Positions 19,432 to 27,705 of a stretch of DNA of 27,872 bases are shown here, piece after piece. Source of the DNA: Dictyocoela muelleri. Lineage: Eukaryota; Microsporidia. The stretch covers positions 1 to 27,872 of the forward strand of contig SDVU01000025.1 of the NCBI GenBank assembly GCA_016256075.1. The letters run 5' to 3'. The notes under the pieces were generated by a model that was not told the origin of the DNA, searched no databases, and saw only the letters and a program-made list of their open reading frames with translations. The first letter of the stretch is position 1. Every line of letters starts with the position of its first letter. The translations under genes and the position numbers were made by a program.

Positions 19432-19614
19432 AATACGACAAATTATTGGATCCTTTCAGCTTTTATCCCACTAAGAGTTCTTAAATTTACTACTCACAGT
19501 AATTAAATTCGATTTCATCTAATTTTTTAAACATAGTTATTTAAAATTTCGAAATTTTCATTAAAGAAATCACAGTGGAATATCTGCCTTTTATTCAAAT
19601 ATTTTCTTATAAGG

Positions 19615-19890
19615 TTAGTATAAATATAAAAATGCAGCTGTAAATTTGTAAAAGTAACCAATTCTTCTCTTCCAATTAACGGGATAGGGATAATTTTTAA
19701 CCGCCATAACGCCTTTTGTATTATTTACCTTAAATATTTTTAATCTAAACTTTGATCGGAAATATTCTTTTCCAAACAAAAAACAAACCCGATCGTATAT
19801 AAGTACTCTTTCGAGACATATGTTTAAGAAAATTTTTTTTATACTAATAATACTCCTAAAAAGAAGATTTAAACATTGGGATATAAGCAT
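19615..19890 (-). CDS. Hypothetical 91-residue frame inside MULE A
   Basis: The ATG at 19890 opens a 91-residue frame on the strand opposite the transposase, within the same transposon. The C-terminal half has balanced composition: FGKEYFRSKFRLKIFKVNN, then KGVMAVKNYPYPVNWKRRIG. That is more protein-like than most chance frames in this A+T-rich DNA. The N-terminal half is hydrophobic (LLFRSIISIKKIFLNI). I recognise no family. It could be an accessory gene, captured host sequence, or chance. Confidence 0.25.
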   Translation of the reverse strand: MLISQCLNLLFRSIISIKKIFLNICLERVLIYDRVCFLFGKEYFRSKFRLKIFKVNNTKGVMAVKNYPYPVNWKRRIGYFYKFTAAFLYLY

Positions 19891-20366
19891 TTAAAATTTC
19901 ATATTATTTTCTTTCCACTGAAGAAAAAAAATTGTTTTTATCACTTATTAATTATTTTAGAGATTTATATTTACCTAGAGATAACTTTGTTTGTCATAAT
20001 TAAATTACAGTCATTAGTATGAACTCAATTTTTTCTAAATTTTCATATTCGTTTAAAATACTATTTAGAGATTTTATGTTATAACTTCTGTCTTTCTTTT
20101 ATTCATAATAATACAAACTTTTTTTTAAACTGTCTTGGCAACAGTGTAAACATTTATTTTACCCGGTGGGTTTAGAAAGAGAATTTGCTTTATCGTAGAC
20201 TTTGGGCTATTAACTTACTACCGTTTACAAAGCGAGTTATTAACACACCAAAAGACAGTGTATAGATATATAAAATGATATTTAATCTATTTGGGTGGAA
20301 TATAGTACAAATATTTTTAAATGAAAAACCCGATTTTTTCGACCATGGGCGAAAAATCGGCTAGCC

Positions 20367-20559
20367 CTTAAAATGCTTATCTTAAAAAATGTTTTACGGA
20401 ATTAATTTGAAATACTGTTTTTCTGAATACACTGACATAATGATTGGGTAAAATGAAAAAAACAACTGAATATTTGAGTTTCCGGAATTACTTTCTTTAA
20501 AGCCAGCAAAACTGACGAAAAAATCAATTGAAATGAAATTTGGCCAGAATTCGGTGTCT
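20367..20559. repeat. Segment X, copy 2 (~193 bp, between MULE A and MULE B)
   Basis: This is the longest copy. Its first 79 bp repeat copy 1, and its part from about 20406 to 20559 repeats copy 3 (23068-23222). It begins where MULE A's right end stops and ends where MULE B's left end begins. On the minus strand two frames are open over much of it, but I recognise no protein. Confidence 0.75.
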
Positions 20560-20929
20560 TTGGCAATCTGAAAAAACGCCGGAGGCGTTTTTCTGGATTT
20601 TTATCCGACGAAATATCCGTAAAAACGCCGGTGAAAATTAATTAAAAAATAATAAAAAATAAATTTATTAATAAAAAATAAATTTATTAATAAAAAATGA
20701 TATTTGAAAATTAATATTTGGAAATTAAAATTTAAAAATAATATAATTATAGAGTTTTTTTTAAATTTTGTTTCTTACTATACCAGAATTTAAAAGATGA
20801 GTTAATAAAAAGCAATAAAAAAGAAAAAACTATCATAAATAAAATTTATATTTAGATTTTTTTTCAAATTATGCTATTTTAAAATAGATATTTAAAAATT
20901 GGAATTTAAAAATAAATTTGAAAAATGGC

Positions 20930-21757
20930 TGTGTGGGCATTAGCCATACGTAAAAGTAAGTGTACATTTTTATTTTTTAAACCCCTGAAAAAAATGGTCG
21001 AAATTATAAAAGATATTGGAAATTTGTTATTTTTAATTATTAAATAATTATTATTTATAATGTCTTTGAAATTCAAGGCAATTTAAAAAAATAATATAAT
21101 GAAATCCACAGAAATAAATTCATAAGTGTAAAAATATTGTTTAAGCAGAAGCATTTTTAACTATTAAATTAAATTATAAAAAATTATGAAAATATTTAAT
21201 TTAATTCTAAAAATTATATAATAAATCAAGTATTTTCATTTGTAAATGGTGATACACAAGCTATAAAAAGATAAATATTTTCCTAGATATTATGTTTAAG
21301 GACTTATCTTATTGAAAGGTAGATAAAATAACCAAATAAATGTTTTTTTTATAGATTGTAGTTTTTATAAATAATAATGCAATTATGAATATGATTAAAG
21401 TAAACTTTAAAGACAGTTTATAATATATACGTAATTGGCGGGGAATAAAAAATGATGTAAATATCAAATTATAACAGTTAAATATTCAATATGATTTATA
21501 ATCAGAGAATTAATGTTCATGCAGATACTATTGCAAAAAAAACATGGTAAACTTTTTATTTTTTTCAAATAAACTTTAAAACAGAAATTTAGATTGTTTA
21601 TTAAAATTCGATGTTTTTATTTAGAATTATGATGATCATGCTATATTTAAGTGCATTATATTGTTTATACAAAATTTTTTTGAAATTTTGTCCACCTTTT
21701 ACAGGGGTCAAAAAAATAAAATTGTACACCAACTTTTACGTATAGCTATTAGCACAA
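20930..21757. mobile_element. TIR element nested in MULE B (~830 bp)
   Basis: The left end (20930-21005) and right end (21683-21757) are inverted copies of about 70 bp, sharing ATACGTAAAAGT, GTGTACA and ACCCCTG. The interior is A+T-rich and non-coding. No certain target duplication is found. Both flanks contain an AATTTGAAAAA-like word, but this could be chance. Confidence 0.6.
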
Positions 21758-21919
21758 TACTCCGAAAAAAATAATAATTTGAAAAAAATCAAATAATAAT
21801 TTTTTTATGATTATTTTTGTTTTTTTATTGCTTCTTATTAACTCATTTTTTAAATTCTAGAATAATAAGAAGCAATAAGAAGCAAATGAAACAACATTTA
21901 ATCGAAAAAATTAATAATT

Positions 21920-21940
21920 GTCGCGCGGTTCGCGCGCGAC
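21920..21940. repeat. CpG-rich perfect hairpin
   Basis: GTCGCGCG pairs perfectly with CGCGCGAC around a GTTCG loop. In reverse orientation its TGTCGCGCG word matches the tandem array at 22795-22857. Confidence 0.7.
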
Positions 21941-21947
21941 ATGTGAA

Positions 21948-21975
21948 AAGCGTCCGGGTTCGATTCCCAGGAAAG
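21948..21975 (+). other. Isolated tRNA T-arm-like sequence
   Basis: TCCGGGTTCGATTCCCAGGA has the B-box and T-loop pattern GGGTTCGATTCCC (21956-21968), with a stem interrupted by one extra base. No A box is found at the right distance upstream. It is probably the end of a tRNA or tRNA-derived repeat. Confidence 0.4.
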
Positions 21976-21979
21976 CAAT

Positions 21980-22150
21980 TTAAATTTTTTTTAACTTTTT
22001 TTTAAATTTTTTTATTATTTTTTTAATTTTTTTTTAATTTTTTTAATTTTTTTTTTAATTTTTTTTATTTTTTTTTATTTTTTTTAATTTTTCTTTTAAT
22101 TTTTATTTTTTTAATTTTTTTTTAATTTTATTTTAAAATTTTTATTTAAA
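21980..22150. repeat. T-rich low-complexity tract
   Basis: About 170 bases made almost only of T-runs broken by AA or A. Such tracts are prone to slippage and misassembly. Confidence 0.9.
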
Positions 22151-22690
22151 AATTTAGTTTTTAAATACAATAGTGGTTGGTGTTTTTAGATTAATTTTTA
22201 TAAGTGAACATGTATTGTCGAACGTGAAGCTTAAAACATTTGAATCGCTACACTTTTGTCTGGCAAATTTTTTGAAATTTTAAATTAACATTTTATTATT
22301 TTTTTAAAAAAACAGTTTAATAGTTATAAATTGAATTATGAAAAAATATATAAAAATATGATTATATCTATTCTAAGTATAAAAAGTAATTTTAATTAAA
22401 ATATTTATATTGTAAATTTCGATGTTTAAAATTAAAATTCGTATTCTATAAAAATTCTTAAAAATATTCTCAACCACAGCTTTAACATTTTTTGAAATAA
22501 AAAATTTATATATTTAAAAAAATATATTATAGATCCTGGGGTCAAGCTATTACGTAGCCACTACCAATACAATTGTAGGTTATTAATTATCTTTAATTGG
22601 GTAATTAAATAAATATATTTACTAATCTCAGTTGTTGATATGAATATTTGTTATAATATTATACACTTCGTAATATATATGGTGTGTAGC

Positions 22691-22750
22691 GTCTCTCGCA
22701 TAGATGTAACACTTCTCGCATAGATGTAACGCGTCTCGCATGATAAATGA
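22691..22750. repeat. 20-bp tandem repeat, 3 units
   Basis: Three units with period exactly 20, each containing TCTCGCAT; the first two share CTCGCATAGATGTAAC. It lies inside MULE B, near its right end. Confidence 0.85.
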
Positions 22751-22794
22751 AAAGAAATCAAAGAATTAAGTCAAATTGAAAGTAAAATAGGTGG

Positions 22795-22857
22795 TCGCGT
22801 TTCGCATGTCGCGCGTTTCGCATGTCGCGCGTTTCGCATGTCGCGCGTTTCGCGCGC
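22795..22857. repeat. 16-bp CpG-rich tandem repeat, about 4 units
   Basis: Units of CGCGCGTTTCGCATGT, the first shortened and the last turning into CGCGCGTTTCGCGCG, itself a hairpin. The CpG density is extreme for this A+T-rich sequence. Confidence 0.9.
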
Positions 22858-23067
22858 CACAATAATTATATTATTTTCAATTTTTAAATATTAATTATTA
22901 AATATCAATTTTTAAATTTCAATTTCTAAATATTAATTTTTAAATATCAATTTTTTATCAATAAATTTATTTTTTATTATTTTTTATTAATTTTCACCGG
23001 CGTTTTTACGAATATTTTGCCGGATAAAAATCCAGAAAGAAGCCGACGTCGTTTTTTGTATTGCCAA

Positions 23068-23222
23068 TTTGAAATACTGTTTTTCTGAATACACTGAAAT
23101 AATGATTGCGTAAAATGGAAAAACAACTGAATATTGGAGTTTCCGGAATTGCTTTCTTTAAAGCCAGCAAAGCTGACAAAAAAATCAATTGAAATGAATT
23201 TCGGTGCTGAATTTAGTGTCTT
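23068..23222. repeat. Segment X, copy 3 (~155 bp, right flank of MULE B)
   Basis: This aligns with 20406-20559 with about a dozen differences and one or two small gaps, sharing GAATACACTGA.ATAATGATT and AAGCCAGCAAA. It begins directly at MULE B's right end. Confidence 0.8.
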
Positions 23223-23266
23223 TTATTTTATGATCTCGAATAGCTTTCATATTATTTTCGATTTAT

Positions 23267-23560
23267 TTATATGAATATATATTTAAATGATAGTTCCGGC
23301 TTTTTATTGGGGCATGAATCGAACATATTTAAAGAAACGTCGGGGCTAGCGTAGAAAGTTACATTGTTTGATTTATGTTCGGCCAAAACGTTGAAAATTA
23401 TTCGTCTTTTTGTTGTAAATACGATATTTCGATTAGCATCTTCGTGTCCATAATCATATGTAAAAATATTTCATTTGCAAATGTATGTTTTATTTTATGA
23501 GATATCATCAGTAGTGATTTTAACATTATTTTTACGCTTTGCACTTGTTATTTTATTCCT
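23267..23560 (-). pseudogene. Possible gene remnant, minus strand, unassigned
   Basis: A stretch open from 23470 to a TAA at 23269-23267 reads YDYGHEDANRNIVFTTKRR, IIFNVLAEHKSNNVTFYASP and LNMFDSCPNKK. Its composition is more protein-like than the surroundings, but it has no start codon in frame. An overlapping frame upstream starts with an ATG near 23540 (MLKSLLMISHKIKHTFANEI). There is a faint resemblance to the region before the first catalytic Asp of MULE transposases, without the key DGTF motif. Segment X lies directly downstream, so this could be the 5' part of whatever X once was. Confidence 0.25.
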
Positions 23561-23570
23561 TATTGTGTTA

Positions 23571-23956
23571 TATTTTTGCATTTATTTATTACTAATGTAG
23601 TCGCTGTTACAATCTCATTTTTTATAATTATAGTTGGCATTTCATTTGTTTTTAAAGCTCATTCGATAATATTTAAATTCAGATAAATAGAATCATTTTG
23701 TAGTTTTGGCTGCAATATTGTGATCTTTTAATCTAATTATTGTAAGTTCGAGGAAATAATCAACCGCTCTTACGTTTTATATTTACGCATCGTCACTTAT
23801 ATGTATTATCAAGTAAACGTGAACGAAAACTATAGTCGAAACGAGTATAAAGATATTTTTTAGTTATTTTTATATTTAGAACAAATAAAATTTCATTATG
23901 ATTCATTTAAGGGTTCTGATATTTTTATCACTAAATTTATGAGATAAAAACTGTCG
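23571..23956. other. A+T-rich spacer, nothing recognised
   Basis: No coding frame, tRNA-like sequence or repeat was identified. Confidence 0.4.
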
Positions 23957-24360
23957 TTATGCCTCAAAGTGGATCAGGGTTGTCAGATCTCATTTTTTCA
24001 TTCTTCAAAGAGGGGTTGCTTACAAAAATTTAAAACAATAATAAAAATTTTAATTAATTTGTGAAGCAAAAAGATATTGAAGAATAATATTAAAGAACAT
24101 TTATTTATTCAGATGGCTTCACACACATATATCTGATAACCTGAGAAAAAACTGTGAGATACAATAAGTATACCTCTACGCTTTCTCCCCTCTCATACTT
24201 TAATAAGAACCAAATTTTTTTAATATTATTAGTATGAAAATACATAATAGGGCTGCCAGCCCCCCCCCCCACACACACACGTTTTTTATTTTATAAAGAA
24301 TTTAGGTTTTTTAAAAAAATGAGGGCTGACAACTCAGTGTCACAAAAGAGTCATAAAGAG
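23957..24360. mobile_element. Possible diverged TIR element (~400 bp)
   Basis: The ends resemble inverted copies at roughly 70 percent over 40 bp; both contain GTTGTCAG followed after two bases by CTCATTTTTT (23979-23998, and in reverse 24332-24313). The interior is non-coding. Target duplications are not evident. Confidence 0.4.
24260..24280. repeat. Poly-C run followed by (AC)5
   Basis: Eleven C residues are followed by five AC units. A C-run of this length is striking in an A+T-rich region and is likely to vary in length. Confidence 0.9.
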
Positions 24361-24394
24361 ATCTTACGATTTTTTTAACAAAATACTGATTCTA

Positions 24395-24450
24395 CATTTC
24401 TGAAAAAAAATTCTTACCTGCTAATTTACCCTTCTCTAAAAAAAATTACT
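24395..24450. repeat. Dispersed repeat fragment shared with 17065-17125
   Basis: About 50 bp aligns at roughly 75 percent, around AAATTCTTA and TTTACCCT.TCT.AAAAAA. Nothing else is recognised from here to the next SINE, apart from low-complexity sequence. Confidence 0.45.
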
Positions 24451-24845
24451 GGGTTTTTTTAATGTTAGTTGATTGGCACTAATTTTTTCAAATTTTCTTA
24501 ATTTACAATCTGCCGCCTTTTTGAGATTTTTACGAATATTTTTTATAAAACATCGTGAAAAAACATATTCAAGAATGACAAATAAAAGAAAAAAAAGAAT
24601 AAAAAAACATATAAAAATTATAACATTAAAACGACAAGAAATACCATAGCAACTATTTTTATTTATTTTTCAAAATGAACATTTCTAAAAAGATGAAAGA
24701 AATTGGGAATTAGTATTTTTCTCATATCCCTTGCAGATGCATAAAATACGCGGTATGTTATATGTTTTTGTTCGGCCATATATAGGTTTTTGTGCACTCC
24801 AAGAGTTTTTTTTTAAAAACTGCTATTTCTTTCTTTTTACTTATA

Positions 24846-24856
24846 AACATATTTTT
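24846..24856. repeat. 11-bp target duplication of SINE copy C (left)
   Basis: AACATATTTTT here is repeated exactly at 25310-25320. Confidence 0.7.
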
Positions 24857-24865
24857 TATATATAT

Positions 24866-25308
24866 CACATGTTGAACACCCATACCTGCCAACCGGAGAG
24901 TTTTCTTCTACCGTGGTCTGAGACCTTTGTTTCTTTGTGTTCAAATAATACGTCAATTCATTAACTACCCAGAAGCCCAGCTGTATACGGGATCTTGGTT
25001 TTATAAATGACTCAACAGAAAACAGGTAATTAGTGGCTTTTGTGATTTTTTTATTTTTCACTACTTTTTGTCGGATACATCACCGCACTCATCACACACC
25101 TAGGAGAGTCCCTTATGCTTCATTGTAAAATTAGACCAAGTCTTGATCAGTTATCTCACACTGTAAAACTGTATAATATACAATAATTACATAGTTATGA
25201 CCGCTTAATGTCATTCCCTCGTTATTTATTAAAGAGTGACGTTTGCGGGATTCGTACCACGATGCTTAAATTTTAAATTCAGGGTTTTAACAACTGAGCT
25301 ATCGGGCC
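24866..25308 (-). mobile_element. tRNA-derived SINE, copy C (~443 bp, near full length)
   Basis: This is the same family as copies A and B, read on the minus strand from GGCCCGATAGCTCAGTTG. It has an A box TAGCTCAGTTGTTA and a slightly changed B box (GGTACGAATCC). It aligns through the whole body to the 3' end. An exact 11-bp duplication, AACATATTTTT, flanks it. Confidence 0.85.
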
Positions 25309-25309
25309 C

Positions 25310-25320
25310 AACATATTTTT
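25310..25320. repeat. 11-bp target duplication of SINE copy C (right)
   Basis: AACATATTTTT, identical to 24846-24856, lies one base from the SINE head. Confidence 0.7.
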
Positions 25321-25349
25321 AATACAATAAAATATGCATATAATTTTTT

Positions 25350-25641
25350 GGTTCTACAACGGTTTGAGCCACCTTAAATAATTGAGGAGGGGTAATATAA
25401 GTATATTGAAAGAAGCATTAAATCGTATGTTAAAGAAGTTCTTGGGTTTTGCTTTCCATATAAAGAAATTTTTTCTCAAGCAATGACATTTTTTGCAAAG
25501 CAAAAAATGTCTTTTATTGAAAAATTTATATATGGAAAGCAAAACCTAAGAACTTCTTTAACATACGATTTAATGCTTCTTTCAATATACTTTTATTACC
25601 CCTCCTCAATTATTTAAGGTGGCACAAACCGTTGTAGAACC
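25350..25641. mobile_element. 292-bp near-perfect palindromic element (foldback MITE)
   Basis: Two arms of about 145 bp are reverse complements with only a few differences. Both ends read GGTTCTACAACGGTTTG inward. The apex is GACATTTTTTGC-AAA-GCAAAAAATGTC at about 25486-25512. It has no gene; an open frame running across it arises from the symmetry. The high arm-to-arm identity suggests recent formation or ongoing correction. No flanking duplication was identified. Confidence 0.85.
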
Positions 25642-25689
25642 GAGTGTGTCGTGTTCTCGGGAGACACGAGGGAATCTAATGTAAAAACT

Positions 25690-26135
25690 AAATAAATATT
25701 TTGTCGGATCCTTTTATTTAACGATTGTTCGCTAGTGTTATGTTTTAAGACATATTTATGGAGTTGACGCTGGGACATTGGGGTTCAGATATAATGGGCT
25801 GTTATAGTTTTAGAATCGAATCAAATTGATCAAACTCATTAAATTGATCAGATGGTTCAGATGGTTCAGATGGTTCAGATGGTTCAGATGGTTCAGATGG
25901 TTCAGATGGTTCAGATGGTTCAGATTGTTCAGATGGTTCAGATGGTTCAGATGGTTCAGATGGTTCAGATGGTTCAGATGGTTCAAAGTGTAAGATTGAT
26001 CAAATTAATCTATTTTGTGTAAATTTTCATCTTTAGGCTCTAGGCTGGTTTCTAGAGCTCTCCCCTCACATTTGCTACTTCTCTCAACATTATCTGAACG
26101 ATTTGATATGTGAGATACTATAATTATCTCACATT
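25690..26135 (-). repeat. Probable 3' LTR of the second Ty3/gypsy fossil
   Basis: The inner edge is inferred from a purine-rich tract on the element's strand (26148-26134) followed by TGTGAGATAATTAT, a plausible LTR start. The outer edge is uncertain. The partner LTR is not in the window, so the call rests on position and on a tandem array like that in the first element's LTR. Confidence 0.45.
25851..25985 (-). repeat. 9-bp tandem array, 15 units
   Basis: Fifteen units of GATGGTTCA, with one variant unit (GATTGTTCA) near 25924. It lies within the presumed LTR of the second Ty3/gypsy fossil and is preceded by related ATTGATCA words. The near-uniformity suggests recent expansion. Confidence 0.95.
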
Positions 26136-27524
26136 CTCTCTCTCTTAAAGAGATTAATATATTTTATGATACTCTTGTAACTTTATTGCCTTCGTCAATA
26201 ATTAGCGAATTTTGTATTATTTTAATTTTTATAATCTTATAAGGCCCTTTGAAACGTAGAGAATTTCTGTCCATATTTAAATTTCTTTTTAAAATGAGAT
26301 CATTCTTTTAAAACTATATTCACACTTCTTTTTATTATTTTTTGTGTATTTTGTTCTAATTGATTTAACATTCTCGTTTTTACTGTATTTATGTTTATAT
26401 AATTATTTTTATTATTTTCATTTATATTAGAACTTATAAAAAACAGCCGGTAAGGCAAAAATACAGTTATGCGATTAACTGTTAAATTTATTCTTCTCCA
26501 CGTTTTAGAAACACATTTATTTATGATAGGTCACGTGAAAACCCTCTTTATATTCTAATTTACCTCTTAATTCGTTCGATTAATGAGTTTCCACTTGGGT
26601 TACGAGGTGTAGTGGTAATATGTTTGATCTGATTTTGTGATAATAAGGCTTTGAAATTATTGGAACATAACTGCTTGCCATTATCTGTTATGCAATATTT
26701 AGGAAAAACGTCGATTCTAAACCATTTTCTCTAAATCGTCATACAAATTGTTTTCGAATTTATTTCACTCATTATCACAATTTCGGAAAATCTACTTATA
26801 AATTCAGTGATCAAAGTAAGTAAAAGACATTTGCCTTGATGGAAGTGGAAGTTTTTGTACTTAATTGGGCCTTTGATGTCGACCGATATACAGTCCTATA
26901 GATCTAGTATAGTTTTAATCAACTCAATCTTCGGATGTTTAAAGTAATTATCTTTTTCTATTTGGTATTTAACAATATATTTGCATACTCTTTTAATAAT
27001 TGTTTTTTTTACATTTATCTCTCAGATAAGGTTTTTGTCATTTTGATATATTCAGGATGTTTTAGTCCCTCTTGAATTTCGTTTATCTTATTATAAATTA
27101 TTTTTGAGTGGTTTTCATATTTGCTAAATTGTTTTAACTCCGATATCAATAATAAATATCCATAAATATTTCCCTTTAATTTGTTTATAAGAATCATTCT
27201 TCTTGATAATTATTATTTGAGTTTTTGTATATGATAGATTATGGATAAAATATCTGCTATGACATTTTTTCGCCTTCTACGTGATACATTTCAAAATCAA
27301 ATTCCTGTAATAGTAGTCACAATCGTTGTTCTCTTTGTGATAAATCCTTCTCGTACAATTGTAGGCATGTTCAATTTTAATAACTACTCTAGTTCCTAAT
27401 AAAATTCGTCTAAAATGATAAAGTGCCTTTAGAATAGCATAAAATTCCTTTTCTGAAATCGTATATTTAAGTTCACTATTTTTAAATGTGTGGCTATAGA
27501 GTCCTATGGATCAGGTGCTTTTAT

Positions 27525-27705
27525 ACTGGTTAAAAAGGGGGTGTATTTTTTTTACTTTTCACCCTTAATGACACACAAATAAAAAAAATCAAAATTATTC
27601 AATTAATTAATTAATTAATTATTAAATCAATAAAACATTTAAAAGCTTGATTATTTTCATTTCTGTTTAACATAAAGCGCAATAGATAGATATCAATTAA
27701 ATCTT
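27525..27705. other. A+T-rich spacer with AATT repeats
   Basis: Contains a run of AATT units at 27599-27620. No gene was seen. Confidence 0.5.

Larger units (their letters stand above)
17958..20366 (+). mobile_element. FLYWCH-type Mutator-like transposon (MULE A), 2.4 kb
   Basis: The inverted ends are about 45-50 bp and diverged. The left end contains CGCCGTTTTTTTCGCCCGTG, and the right end, reversed, contains CCGATTTTTCGCCCATGG, both followed by a second TTTTTTCG-like word. Between them lies a MULE transposase gene on the plus strand. No short duplication is found at the ends. Instead 78-80 bp is directly repeated on each side (17881-17957 and from 20367). Confidence 0.8.
20560..23067. mobile_element. 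Non-coding TIR transposon, probably Mutator-like (MULE B), 2.5 kb
   Basis: Inverted repeats of about 200 bp start TTGGCAAT at both ends (20560 and, in reverse, 23067). They share TCTGGATTTTTATCCG (TTCTGG at the right end), CGTAAAAACGCCGGTGAAAA and a long AATAAATTTATT tract. They differ at roughly one base in ten. No transposase is found, so any movement would have needed an enzyme from elsewhere. Long TIRs and GC-rich ends fit the Mutator-like group. It contains a second TIR element, CpG-rich tandem arrays and a T-rich tract. A repeat of about 155 bp abuts both ends. Confidence 0.75.
25690..27520 (-). mobile_element. Second Ty3/gypsy fossil, 3' part only, broken
   Basis: On the minus strand, RNase H-like sequence (YSHTFKNSELKYTISEKEF and FYAILKALYHFRRIL, about 27490-27390) is followed by a linker and by an integrase core piece with FPKYCITDNGKQLCSNNFKA, IKHITTTPRNPSGN and ERI (about 26715-26580). 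The element has many breaks. Reverse transcriptase, protease and gag are absent; homology stops near 27520, about 185 bp before a SINE. It is a different family from the first Ty3/gypsy element, and its age is uncertain because only one LTR is visible. Confidence 0.75.

Noticed and set aside
24837-25061. 74-residue minus-strand open frame
   Set aside because: It lies within the SINE body and is not conserved as a frame in the other copies.
25354-25542. 62-residue minus-strand open frame
   Set aside because: It runs across the 292-bp palindrome; an artefact of the inverted repeat.
25851-25985. CRISPR array
   Set aside because: Uniform 9-bp units with no spacers, in a eukaryotic setting; a simple tandem array.
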